This document shows, in pieces, positions 1 to 5,454 of a stretch of 6,935 bases of DNA. The DNA comes from Deltaproteobacteria bacterium (GTDB taxonomy: Bacteria > Desulfobacterota > DSM-4660 > Desulfatiglandales > HGW-15). The stretch covers positions 1-6,935 of the forward strand of contig JAFDHB010000177.1 in the NCBI GenBank assembly GCA_019308985.1, in the 5' to 3' direction. The notes beneath the pieces are model-generated. The model was not told the origin of the DNA. It ran no database searches and was given only the letters and a program-made list of their open reading frames with translations. Each line of letters starts with the position of its first letter. Position 1 is the stretch's first letter. A program made the position numbers and the translations under genes.

Positions 1-722
1 ATGCGGCGCTGTCCCCTCTCCATGAATACAATGAAACCCACAACCCCGATCATGAACGCCAAAATCAAGGCCATGAAAAAAGGCGTAATTTCTCCCGTCT
101 TCATGAGCCGGAAGGTATTGCCCACTGCCAAGGGCAACCTTGCAACTATCCCGGCAAAAATGATCAAGGATATCCCGTTGCCTATGCCCCGTTCAGTGAT
201 CTGCTCGCCGAGCCACATCAGGAAAGCCGTACCCGCAGTCAGGGTAATAACCGCCAAGATCCTGAACCCCCATCCGCCTACCGGGACCACCATCGCCCCG
301 CCGGGACTGCTCATCCTCTCAAGCCCCACGGCGATACCGAACCCCTGGATAATACTCAGGATAACCGTGCCGTACCTGGTATACTGCGTAATCTTTTTCC
401 TGCCCTGCTCTCCCTCCTTCTTCAGCTTCTCAAGGTAAGGGATGACTACCGTCAGCAGCTCCAGGATAATGGACGCACTGATATAGGGCATAATCCCAAG
501 GGCCATCACGGACATCCTGCTCAAGGCGCCCCCTGAAAACATGTCAAAGAGCCCGAAAAGAGTATCCTGCCGCTCGCTGAAAAAGGCCGCCAATGCTGCG
601 GCATCAATGCCCGGGGTAGGAATGTGACTACCAAGTCTGTAAACCGCCAGCATGGCGAGGGTAAAAAAAATCCTCTTTTTCAGTTCAGGGATCTTGCCGA
701 TATTTTGAAAACCGCCGATCAT
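1..722 (-). CDS. secY: Protein translocase subunit SecY, N-terminal 240 codons (3' end outside window)
   Basis: SecY is the channel-forming inner-membrane subunit of the SecYEG translocon, which moves unfolded proteins across or into the cytoplasmic membrane. The minus-strand frame is open from the ATG at 722 to the window edge with no stop. It begins MIGGFQNIGKIPELKKR. The first membrane segment spans about residues 18-31, followed by the HIPTPGID motif (33-40) and the plug-region motif FDMFSGGALSR (59-69). Further on come ALGIMPYISASI, KKEGEQGRKK, QYTRYGT, MWLGEQITERGIGNGIS and, at the window edge, FMERGQRR. These match the family through the cytoplasmic loop after the sixth membrane segment. 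An in-frame TAG lies 18 bp upstream of the ATG with no other start between, which fixes the start, although the Shine-Dalgarno is weak. It lies 242 bp after rplO, and the spacer holds a palindromic element. It is truncated only by the window edge. Confidence 0.97.
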   Translation of the reverse strand, partial: MIGGFQNIGKIPELKKRIFFTLAMLAVYRLGSHIPTPGIDAAALAAFFSERQDTLFGLFDMFSGGALSRMSVMALGIMPYISASIILELLTVVIPYLEKLKKEGEQGRKKITQYTRYGTVILSIIQGFGIAVGLERMSSPGGAMVVPVGGWGFRILAVITLTAGTAFLMWLGEQITERGIGNGISLIIFAGIVARLPLAVGNTFRLMKTGEITPFFMALILAFMIGVVGFIVFMERGQRR

Positions 723-746
723 TCTTCTGGTCCGCCAATCCTATCT

Positions 747-890
747 AGTTTCCATCCAGAAATGGCCCTTTTCCGCAATCTCTGCGTCAAACTGCGGGGC
801 TGGTTGTGCGACGTACTACTCGTACGACTCCGCCCAACCCCTTGTTTTCCTTGACCTTGCGAAAAATTGCTCATTTCTGCCCTGGAAACT
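747..890. repeat. 144-bp imperfect palindromic element in the rplO-secY spacer
   Basis: Both ends read AGTTTCCA inward (747-754 on plus, 883-890 on minus). The two arms stay alignable with small gaps: both contain CAGAAATG, then a T-rich tract, then CGCAA or GCAA, then a G-rich tract. They converge on a central hairpin at 802-839. The midpoint of the ends (818.5) falls inside the 5-nt loop of that hairpin (817-821), so the whole unit is symmetrical. It encodes no recognisable protein. The short ORFs crossing it are not conserved-looking. The unit ends 24 bp before the secY ATG. I see no clear target-site duplication. It is probably a MITE-like or REP-like intergenic repeat that folds into a long RNA hairpin in the transcript; whether it is mobile is inference. 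Confidence 0.7.
802..839. other. Central hairpin of the rplO-secY palindrome
   Basis: On the plus strand GGTTG (802-806) pairs with CAACC (835-839), GCG (808-810) with CGC (831-833), and CGTAC (812-816) with GTACG (822-826), around the loop TACTC (817-821). Thirteen base pairs are interrupted by small internal loops. In the direction of the operon no T-run follows, so it does not look like an intrinsic terminator. It is probably the apex of the longer palindrome. Confidence 0.65.
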
Positions 891-968
891 TCCCGTGTAT
901 TCATTTTCTATTTGTGGATCGACAGGAACTACGTTGATAATGGCCATTACCCAATCGAGTGCCTTCAT
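816..968 (-). other. Doubtful 50-codon ORF overlapping the rplO stop
   Basis: An ATG at 968 overlaps the rplO stop as ATGA and opens a 50-codon frame beginning MKALDWVMAIINVVPVD and ending GWAESYE at a TAG (818-816). The overlap could couple translation from rplO. The second half lies inside the palindromic element and the stop falls in its central hairpin, so the frame is set largely by repeat DNA. I recognise no family and no motif. It is more likely a chance frame than a gene. Listed so the spacer is fully described. Confidence 0.15.
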
Positions 969-1408
969 ATCAATTCTACCTTACCTCCTGCAGCCTCCAC
1001 CTTTCTCCGTGCGGACTGGCTTGCCCTGTTGACCTTTATTGTGACGGGATGGGAGATTTCTCCGTCGCCTAACAACTTCACTCCGTCATTCTTGCCCTTG
1101 ACCAGTCCGACGGATTTCAGGGCTTCAACGTCCACGGCCGAGCCAGGTTCAAACCTGTTGAGGTCCTTGACGTTTATAACAGCATAGTCCTTTTTGAAAA
1201 TGTTCGTAAAGCCCCTCTTCGGCAAACGCCTTTGAAGGGGCATCTGTCCTCCTTCAAACCCAGGGGGGACATTACCACCGGAGCGGGACTTTTGACCTTT
1301 TTGTCCCCTGCAGGAGGTCTTGCCATGTCCTGAACCTGGGCCCCTTCCAACCCTCTTCCTGTCTCTCCTGGAGCCCTTTGGCAGAGATAGTTCGTGAATC
1401 TTCATCAT
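965..1408 (-). CDS. rplO: 50S ribosomal protein L15
   Basis: L15 is a late-assembling protein of the large subunit that binds 23S rRNA through an extended basic N-terminus. The 147-residue product starts MMKIHELSLPKGSRRD. It has the glycine- and lysine-rich tail GRGPGSGHGKTSCRGQKGQKSR (about 22-43), then the signature GFEGGQMPLQRRLPKRGF (about 50-67), and ends in VEAAGGKVELI, close to the usual ending of the family. Length is typical (144 in E. coli). The first ATG (1408) overlaps the rpmD stop as ATGA. A second ATG follows directly at 1405, so the start is uncertain by one codon. The stop TGA (967-965) lies at the start of the long spacer before secY. Confidence 0.97.
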   Translation of the reverse strand: MMKIHELSLPKGSRRDRKRVGRGPGSGHGKTSCRGQKGQKSRSGGNVPPGFEGGQMPLQRRLPKRGFTNIFKKDYAVINVKDLNRFEPGSAVDVEALKSVGLVKGKNDGVKLLGDGEISHPVTIKVNRASQSARRKVEAAGGKVELI

Positions 1409-1599
1409 TGGTTTCCCTGTTGCGCTTCTATCCTGACCATGAAAGAGACCTTTTGGATCATCCCCCTGATGGCAGGCGTATTCTCTAAAGTAACGGTCTT
1501 GTGCATCTTGGTCAAACCCAGGCCTTTCAAGGTTTCACGAATCTTCTTCGGCCTTCCTATCTTGCTTCGAACGAGAGTGACTCTGATTTCATCAGCCAT
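1405..1599 (-). CDS. rpmD: 50S ribosomal protein L30
   Basis: A small 64-residue large-subunit protein of the L30 ferredoxin-like fold. The sequence runs MADEIRVTLVRSKIGRPKK, then TLKGLGLTKMHKTVTLENTPAIRGMI and KVSFMVRIE. It thus contains the conserved (S/K)xIGRP and LGL.K....V.. patterns of bacterial L30. Length is normal (59 in E. coli, often 60-64). The ATG is preceded by TAAGGA about 2-7 nt upstream. It sits 35 bp after rpsE and its TGA overlaps the rplO start, implying translational coupling. Archaeal and eukaryotic L7-type extensions are absent, so this is the bacterial short form. Confidence 0.96.
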   Translation of the reverse strand: MADEIRVTLVRSKIGRPKKIRETLKGLGLTKMHKTVTLENTPAIRGMIQKVSFMVRIEAQQGNQ

Positions 1600-1634
1600 T
1601 GTCCTTACACCTTCTCAACAAAGACCTGCTGGAA

Positions 1635-2132
1635 TCAAAAACGAATTTCCTGCACCTTCTTACCCCGCCGGCTCGCGATCTCTTCAGGGCTCCGAAGGGA
1701 TTCCAGTCCTCTAAGGGTTGCCTTTACAAGGTTATGGGGGTTATGGGAACCGAGACATTTTGTCAAGATGTTCTGGACTCCCACGGCTTCCAGCACGGCC
1801 CTGACCGCCCCGCCCGCTATGATTCCCGTTCCTTGGCTTGCAGGCTTTAACAGTACGCTCCCAGCCCCCCACTTTCCGATAACCGCATGGGGCAACGTAC
1901 CTTCGACAATATGTGCTTTTTTCATGTTCCTTTTTGCCTTCTCAACGCCCTTTCTTATGGCCTCAGGGACCTCATTTGCCTTTCCAAGCCCTCCACCGAC
2001 CGTTCCCTTTCCGTCCCCGACCACAACCAGGGCGCTGAAACTGAACCTTCGGCCTCCCTTGACCACTTTTGCCACCCTGTTGATATGGACGACTTTTTCT
2101 ATGAGCTGAGTTTCTTCCCCTTCTTGATACAA
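1635..2132 (-). CDS. rpsE: 30S ribosomal protein S5
   Basis: S5 helps form the mRNA entry channel and affects decoding fidelity in the small subunit. The N-terminal dsRBD-like domain shows [20 protein letters not shown] and [10 protein letters not shown], then [13 protein letters not shown]. The C-terminal domain has [25 protein letters not shown] and [20 protein letters not shown] chose the TTG at 2132 because AAGGAG (2144-2139) lies 6 nt upstream and the resulting 165 residues match E. coli (167). The in-frame ATG at 2147 gives 170 residues but has no Shine-Dalgarno. A GTG at 2216 would add 28 unusual residues. One oddity: the usual aromatic or aliphatic residue in VGxGxGKA is glycine here (VGGGLGKA). 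Confidence 0.95.
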   Translation of the reverse strand: MYQEGEETQLIEKVVHINRVAKVVKGGRRFSFSALVVVGDGKGTVGGGLGKANEVPEAIRKGVEKAKRNMKKAHIVEGTLPHAVIGKWGAGSVLLKPASQGTGIIAGGAVRAVLEAVGVQNILTKCLGSHNPHNLVKATLRGLESLRSPEEIASRRGKKVQEIRF

Positions 2133-2249
2133 CGTGCTCTCCTTCATCTCATGTATCGTGGTTGGTTTGTTACGTCGCCGGCAAGATCCGCCGGTCGCGT
2201 AGAATAGGCCAGGCACGATCTTCCCTGACCGTGTTCCCCATATGTCCTA
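2133..2249 (-). other. rplR-rpsE spacer with alternative hairpins
   Basis: About 117 bp if rpsE starts at 2132. CCGGC (2194-2190) can pair with GCCGG (2182-2178) around the 7-nt loop GGATCTT. That loop contains GATCTT (2188-2183), which is complementary to AAGATC (2222-2217) upstream, and flanking GCC/GGC could extend the second pairing. The two structures exclude each other. Seen directly: the complementarities. A regulatory role is inference. A 23-codon frame starting at the ATG at 2241 (MGNTVRED...) is not convincing. Confidence 0.35.
2139..2144 (-). promoter_or_regulatory. Shine-Dalgarno that selects the rpsE TTG start
   Basis: AAGGAG on the minus strand, 6 nt before the TTG at 2132. The in-frame ATG at 2147 overlaps this motif (ATGAAGGAG), so it cannot use it, and nothing similar precedes that ATG. 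Confidence 0.6.
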
Positions 2250-2618
2250 CTAGAATTCCAGTCCGTGCTCCCTGGCTCCTTCGGCTAACACCTTGACACG
2301 CCCGTGATAGAGAAAACCGTTCCTATCAAAGACCACCTTTTTGATGCCCTTCTCTAGTGCACGCTTTGCTATGAATTCCCCGACTATCTTGGCCCCCTCC
2401 TTGTTTCCGCCCTTGTCCTGGACCTTCTCACGGATCTCCTTTGACAGAGAGGAGGCGTCTGCCAGGGTTCGTGCTCTCTCATCGTCTATGATCTGGGCAT
2501 AGATATGCTTCGCACTCCTGTACACTGATAACCTGGGTCTCTCCGGAGTGCCTCTGACCTTCTTTCTTACCCTCTTCTTCCTGGTCAATCTTGCCTTTAT
2601 TCTGCTTCTCTTTATCAT
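2250..2618 (-). CDS. rplR: 50S ribosomal protein L18
   Basis: L18 binds 5S rRNA and, with L5, anchors it in the central protuberance. The 122-residue product starts with a basic tail ([21 protein letters not shown]), followed by [24 protein letters not shown] (about 23-46). It continues with [25 protein letters not shown] and [28 protein letters not shown]. The last block is the conserved family C-terminus, FDRxGxxYHGRVxxLAxxAREGGLxF, here with H in place of the usual first G in GGLxF. Length matches the family (117-122). It follows rplF by 40 bp. No good Shine-Dalgarno precedes the ATG, so translation may depend on coupling. Confidence 0.97.
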   Translation of the reverse strand: MIKRSRIKARLTRKKRVRKKVRGTPERPRLSVYRSAKHIYAQIIDDERARTLADASSLSKEIREKVQDKGGNKEGAKIVGEFIAKRALEKGIKKVVFDRNGFLYHGRVKVLAEGAREHGLEF

Positions 2619-2658
2619 GGTTGATGAACTCGCAAAAAATCAAAATAGGGATATTCCG

Positions 2659-3195
2659 TTACTTGGCTCCGCTTTTCCCGGCCTTCCTTCTGATACTCTC
2701 TTCCACGTATTTTATCCCTTTGCCCTTATAAGGCTCGGGGGCTCGAAAGTTACGAATCTTTGCGGCAGTGCGGCCTAGGAGTTCTTTGTCGATACCGCTC
2801 AAGGTTATTTTGGTCTTCTCTATCTTGGCATCTATACCATCAGGTAATTCAAACACTATGGGGTGGGAGTAGCCCAGGTGAAAGGTCGCCTTCTTTCCCG
2901 AGACCTCAGCACGGTACCCGACACCTACTATCTCCAGTTCCCTCTGAAAGCCTTGATTTACCCCTGTCACCATATTTGCAATCAGTGCCCTGAAAAGGCC
3001 ATGCAGGGCATGGGATTTTCTCGTATCACCGTTCACGGTAACGATGAGTTGATCGTCTTCCCTGCTGACCTCTACGCTCGGATGAATCTTTTTCCTCAGT
3101 TCACCTTTTGGCCATTTGACCTGGAGCAAATCCTCTTTTATCTCAACAGTGACATCCTTTGGTATCGGAATAGGTCTTTTGCCTATGCGTGACAT
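2659..3195 (-). CDS. rplF: 50S ribosomal protein L6
   Basis: L6 lies near the factor-binding region and sarcin-ricin loop of the large subunit. The 178-residue product begins MSRIGKRPIPIPKDVTVEI. It has two related L6 domains, the first about residues 10-80 and the second about 90-165. The second contains GVGYRAEVSGKKATFHLGYSHP and the C-terminal signature PEPYKGKGIKYVEESIRRKAGKSG. Length equals the family norm (177 in E. coli). Start: ATG at 3195 with GGGAGG (3206-3201) 5 nt upstream, a near-ideal ribosome-binding site. The gap from rpsH is 64 bp and shows no obvious structure. Confidence 0.98.
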   Translation of the reverse strand: MSRIGKRPIPIPKDVTVEIKEDLLQVKWPKGELRKKIHPSVEVSREDDQLIVTVNGDTRKSHALHGLFRALIANMVTGVNQGFQRELEIVGVGYRAEVSGKKATFHLGYSHPIVFELPDGIDAKIEKTKITLSGIDKELLGRTAAKIRNFRAPEPYKGKGIKYVEESIRRKAGKSGAK

Positions 3196-3259
3196 TGGTA
3201 CCTCCCATTCAGGGTGCTGCTCATTTCCACCTTATACCATCTAAGATCGGCACGGTTAT

Positions 3260-3658
3260 CTACCATACGGAACAGACGATCTCACCGCCGACTCCCAACC
3301 TTCGGGCATCCTTATCAGCAATGACACCCTTTGAAGTTGAAAGAATACTTATACCGTATCCATTGAGAACCTTTGGAATCCTGTCGCTCTTGGCATAGAC
3401 TCGGCGGCTTGGCTTGCTTTCCCTCTTCAGGCCGGTTATGACCGGCTCTCCTTTTTCGTCGTATTTCAAGAATATCCTTATGATACCTTGGCGTTTATCC
3501 TCAATAAGCTTGTAATTCCTTATGAAACCCTCCGCCTTCAGTATCTTTGCGATACTGATCTTCAACTTTGAGCTAGGGATGTCGACCGTGTCATAGGACG
3601 CCATTATGGCGTTGCGTATCCTGGTCAGCATATCAGCTATTGGGTCGGTTGTACTCAT
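3260..3658 (-). CDS. rpsH: 30S ribosomal protein S8
   Basis: S8 is a primary 16S rRNA binder (helix 21), needed for platform assembly. In E. coli it is also the translational repressor of the spc operon. The 132-residue product begins [20 protein letters not shown] and contains [20 protein letters not shown]. The C-terminal RNA-binding signature is [31 protein letters not shown], including the STSKGV motif and the usual C-terminal W. Length is typical (130 in E. coli). GAGGAG lies 9 nt before the ATG. It follows rpsN by 37 bp. Whether it represses this operon at the rplX-rplE junction, as in E. coli, is inference. Confidence 0.98.
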   Translation of the reverse strand: MSTTDPIADMLTRIRNAIMASYDTVDIPSSKLKISIAKILKAEGFIRNYKLIEDKRQGIIRIFLKYDEKGEPVITGLKRESKPSRRVYAKSDRIPKVLNGYGISILSTSKGVIADKDARRLGVGGEIVCSVW

Positions 3659-3695
3659 CTCTGGTGGCTCCTCTAAACCCGGTAACAGAATGTCA

Positions 3696-3881
3696 TTACC
3701 AGCTCGATTTCATAACACCCGGAATTTCGCCCCTTAAGGCCATTGAACGAAAGCATATTCTACACAGACCAAATTTCCTCAAGAAGGCCCTTGGCCTGCC
3801 GCAAATGGGGCATCGATTGTATTGACGCGTGGAAAACTTCGGCTTTCTTCTAGCTTTTACAATGAGGGACTTTCTTGCCAA
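3696..3881 (-). CDS. rpsN: 30S ribosomal protein S14, zinc-binding type
   Basis: S14 binds the head of the small subunit. This is the short, zinc-ribbon form (61 residues, also called rpsZ or type Z). It has four cysteines: C24 and C27 in CPIC, C40 and C43 in CRIC. The sequence begins [24 protein letters not shown] and ends [11 protein letters not shown], both canonical for the type. The start codon is TTG at 3881, fixed by homology and by AGGGAGG (3893-3887) 5 nt upstream. It follows rplE by 13 bp. The longer cysteine-free S14 found in E. coli is not present in this window. Confidence 0.97.
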   Translation of the reverse strand: MARKSLIVKARRKPKFSTRQYNRCPICGRPRAFLRKFGLCRICFRSMALRGEIPGVMKSSW

Positions 3882-3886
3882 ATCAA

Positions 3887-3893
3887 CCTCCCT
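3887..3893 (-). promoter_or_regulatory. Shine-Dalgarno for the rpsN TTG start
   Basis: AGGGAGG, 5 nt before the TTG at 3881 and directly after the rplE stop codon. It compensates for the weak start codon. Confidence 0.7.
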
Positions 3894-3894
3894 A

Positions 3895-4434
3895 TTATTC
3901 TCTGAAGGGCATCCCCAACGACTTCAAGAGGAAATAACCCTCATCATCCGTCTTTGCAGTGGTTATGATAGAAACATTCAGGCCTCGTACCTTCTCGATC
4001 TTATCGTAGTCTATTTCAGGGAAGATAATCTGTTCCTTCACGCCAACAGTACAATTCCCTCTACCGTCGAATATCTTCCTGCTCAGGCCCCTGAAATCTC
4101 TTACCCTGGGCAAGGCCACGTTGAAGAGTTTGTCCAAGAAGTCATACATCCTCTCGCGCCTCAATGTCACCATGCAACCAATGGGCATTCCCTCGCGCAA
4201 CTTGAAACCGGCTATCGATTTCTTGGCCTTGGTGACGACCGCGCGCTGTCCCGCGACAAGGGTCAACTCCTCCACTCCCTTGTCCAAAACCTTTATGTTG
4301 AATATCGCCTCGCCAAGGCCCATGTTCAAAACGACCTTCTCCAGGCGGGGTACGGCCATGACGTTCTTGTAGCCGAATTCCTTCATCATGGCCGGAATTA
4401 CTTCTTCCTGATATTTTTCCCTCAATCGTGACAA
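3895..4434 (-). CDS. rplE: 50S ribosomal protein L5
   Basis: L5 binds 5S rRNA in the central protuberance and contacts the P-site tRNA. Visible blocks are [78 protein letters not shown] and [19 protein letters not shown], ending in [12 protein letters not shown]. The TTG at 4434 is chosen because AGGGAG (4446-4441) lies 6 nt upstream. It gives the canonical beginning MSRLREKY and 179 residues, the same as E. coli. Another TTG at 4440 abuts the Shine-Dalgarno directly and is too close to use it. The gene is separated from rplX by an unusual 242-bp spacer with a palindromic element. Confidence 0.97.
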   Translation of the reverse strand: MSRLREKYQEEVIPAMMKEFGYKNVMAVPRLEKVVLNMGLGEAIFNIKVLDKGVEELTLVAGQRAVVTKAKKSIAGFKLREGMPIGCMVTLRRERMYDFLDKLFNVALPRVRDFRGLSRKIFDGRGNCTVGVKEQIIFPEIDYDKIEKVRGLNVSIITTAKTDDEGYFLLKSLGMPFRE

Positions 4435-4440
4435 AACCAA

Positions 4441-4446
4441 CTCCCT
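4441..4446 (-). promoter_or_regulatory. Shine-Dalgarno that selects the rplE TTG start
   Basis: AGGGAG, 6 nt before the TTG at 4434 and touching the alternative TTG at 4440. Together with the family N-terminus this settles the start at 4434. Confidence 0.65.
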
Positions 4447-4485
4447 ATATCTTACCCTAATTAAGCGAAAAACCCCTAGTTAGGC

Positions 4486-4513
4486 GTTACAAGTTACTTG
4501 TTATCCGTTATTC
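4486..4513. repeat. Four tandem GTTAYNN heptamers, left arm
   Basis: Four consecutive 7-bp units on the plus strand at 4486, 4493, 4500 and 4507 each start with GTTAC or GTTAT. They directly follow AGGC, as do the matching units in the other arm. Confidence 0.7.
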
Positions 4514-4536
4514 AACCCCTCCTGATCGCCATTCTT

Positions 4537-4560
4537 ATATCTCTACCAGACATGAGATAT
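4537..4560. other. Central hairpin of the rplX-rplE palindrome
   Basis: ATATCTC (4537-4543) and GAGATAT (4554-4560) form a perfect 7-bp stem with a 10-nt loop, exactly at the centre of the larger palindrome. No T-run follows on the minus strand, so it is not an obvious terminator. Confidence 0.6.
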
Positions 4561-4586
4561 CATTTCAGGTATGGGGCTTCCGAGAC

Positions 4587-4614
4587 CTATAACCAATAAC
4601 GATTAACAAATAAC
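4587..4614. repeat. Four tandem GTTAWNN heptamers, right arm (inverted)
   Basis: On the minus strand four consecutive 7-bp units start with GTTA (GTTAT, GTTAA, GTTAT, GTTAT) at 4614, 4607, 4600 and 4593, again following AGGC. They are the inverted counterpart of the units at 4486-4513. Confidence 0.68.
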
Positions 4615-4676
4615 GCCTGATCGCGTTTTGGCTCGATTAGGGTATTAACTTACATGGTTTTTTCTCTTGGCCCACC

Positions 4677-5021
4677 CTAGGATTCCAACAGCTCCCCGCA
4701 TTTCTTGCAGACCCTAACCCTGGAGCCGTCCTCCAAAATCTTCTTGCCGATCCTCGTGGGTTCTGTGCACCTGTCACACATTATCATCAGGTCAGAGATA
4801 TGTATTGGCGCCTCCTTTTCAATGATCCCCCCCTGGGCGGATTTGCCACCCGGCCTGGCATGTCTCTTGACCATGTTTACCTTTTCTACGATCGCGCGCC
4901 CTTTCCTCTCGTCTACCTTCAACACTGTCCCGATCTTGCCCTTTTCCTTGCCTGCAATTACCATCACCTTATCATTCTTCTTTATCAAGGGGTGTTTCTT
5001 CCTGGCGACTCCGGTCTTCAT
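4677..5021 (-). CDS. rplX: 50S ribosomal protein L24 with C-terminal zinc-ribbon-like tail
   Basis: L24 is an assembly initiator of the large subunit, sited near the peptide exit tunnel. The 114-residue product has a KOW domain at about 13-45 ([20 protein letters not shown]), then [13 protein letters not shown] and [17 protein letters not shown]. The last third carries four cysteines, C82 and C85 (CDRC) and C105 and C108 (CKKC), around [16 protein letters not shown]. This pattern is absent from E. coli L24 but known in other bacterial lineages, and it probably binds zinc. GGAGG lies 9 nt before the ATG. It follows rplN by 24 bp. After its stop comes the long spacer with the 192-bp palindrome. 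Confidence 0.97.
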   Translation of the reverse strand: MKTGVARKKHPLIKKNDKVMVIAGKEKGKIGTVLKVDERKGRAIVEKVNMVKRHARPGGKSAQGGIIEKEAPIHISDLMIMCDRCTEPTRIGKKILEDGSRVRVCKKCGELLES

Positions 5022-5045
5022 CTGGTTGATCCTCCAAGCATCTCC

Positions 5046-5414
5046 TTACAGGACTTCGGGAGCCAGGGAGATGATCTTCATAAAATGTTTGGCCCGCAGT
5101 TCTCTGGCAACCGGCCCGAAAATCCTTGTACCTATAGGTTCGTTCTGTTGTGTAATCAAGACGGCGGAGTTGTCATCGAACTTAATGTAGGAACCGTCCG
5201 GACGTGGCATCTCCTTCACCGTTCTCACCACCACAGCCCTCATCACGTCTCCTTTCTTCACCCTCGAGTTCGGCATGGCATCTTTTACGCTCACGACTAT
5301 GATGTCTCCGACGCTGGCATATCTCCTTTTTGATCCTCCGAGCACCTTGATGCATGACAAGAGCTTGGCACCGGAATTATCGGCAACTTTAAGTTTCGTC
5401 TCAGCTTGTATCAT
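5046..5414 (-). CDS. rplN: 50S ribosomal protein L14
   Basis: L14 is a conserved five-stranded beta-barrel protein of the large subunit that forms bridges to the small subunit. The 122 residues begin [17 protein letters not shown] and include [42 protein letters not shown] and [17 protein letters not shown], ending [13 protein letters not shown] and [12 protein letters not shown]. The whole chain aligns with E. coli L14 (123 residues). The frame is open upstream to an ATG at 5486 that would add 24 residues, but that extension overlaps rpsQ. GGAGAAGG just before 5414 marks the true start. Confidence 0.98.
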   Translation of the reverse strand: MIQAETKLKVADNSGAKLLSCIKVLGGSKRRYASVGDIIVVSVKDAMPNSRVKKGDVMRAVVVRTVKEMPRPDGSYIKFDDNSAVLITQQNEPIGTRIFGPVARELRAKHFMKIISLAPEVL

Positions 5415-5418
5415 TGGC

Positions 5419-5426
5419 CCTTCTCC
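5419..5426 (-). promoter_or_regulatory. Shine-Dalgarno that selects the rplN start
   Basis: GGAGAAGG, 4 nt (from AAGG) or 8 nt (from GGAG) before the ATG at 5414. It excludes the longer frame that begins inside rpsQ. Confidence 0.65.
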
Positions 5427-5454
5427 AGAAATCGATCTATTTCTCTTCCAAGCA

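Larger units (their letters stand above)
4453..4644. repeat. 192-bp imperfect palindromic element in the rplX-rplE spacer
   Basis: The two ends are inverted copies: TACCCTAATTAAGC at 4453-4466 on plus and TACCCTAATCGAGC at 4644-4631 on minus. Further in, both arms share AAAA, then AGGCGTTA, then four heptamers of GTTA type. The centre holds the hairpin ATATCTC (4537-4543) / GAGATAT (4554-4560). The midpoint of the ends and of this hairpin is the same, 4548.5. Each end begins with TA, which could be a TA target duplication around CCCTAAT termini, as made by IS630/Tc1-mariner-type transposition; that is inference. There is no coding capacity. It fills most of the 242-bp spacer. Most likely a MITE-like non-autonomous element. 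Confidence 0.72.

Noticed and set aside
802..839. Hairpin as an intrinsic terminator after rplO
   Set aside because: No T-run follows it in the operon direction, and secY follows directly in the same orientation.
719..904. A 61-codon minus-strand ORF whose TGA overlaps the secY ATG as ATGA
   Set aside because: It runs almost entirely through the palindromic element, has a low-complexity Arg/Ser/Gln-rich translation with no recognisable family, and its start has no special support.
938..949. Perfect 12-bp palindrome TAATGGCCATTA near the rplO end
   Set aside because: Short, outside the larger element, and with no second copy in the window; it could be chance.
723..964. The two long spacers (723-964 and 4435-4676) are both 242 bp
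   Set aside because: Their contents and elements are unrelated in sequence and size, so the equal length looks like coincidence.
4435..4676. Promoter for rplE within the long spacer
   Set aside because: I found no convincing -35/-10 pair with 16-18 bp spacing on the minus strand; candidate boxes match only about half of the consensus.
5427..5444. AGAAAT/ATTTCT inverted repeat before rplN
   Set aside because: Only a weak 6-bp A/T-rich stem; unlikely to form a stable structure.
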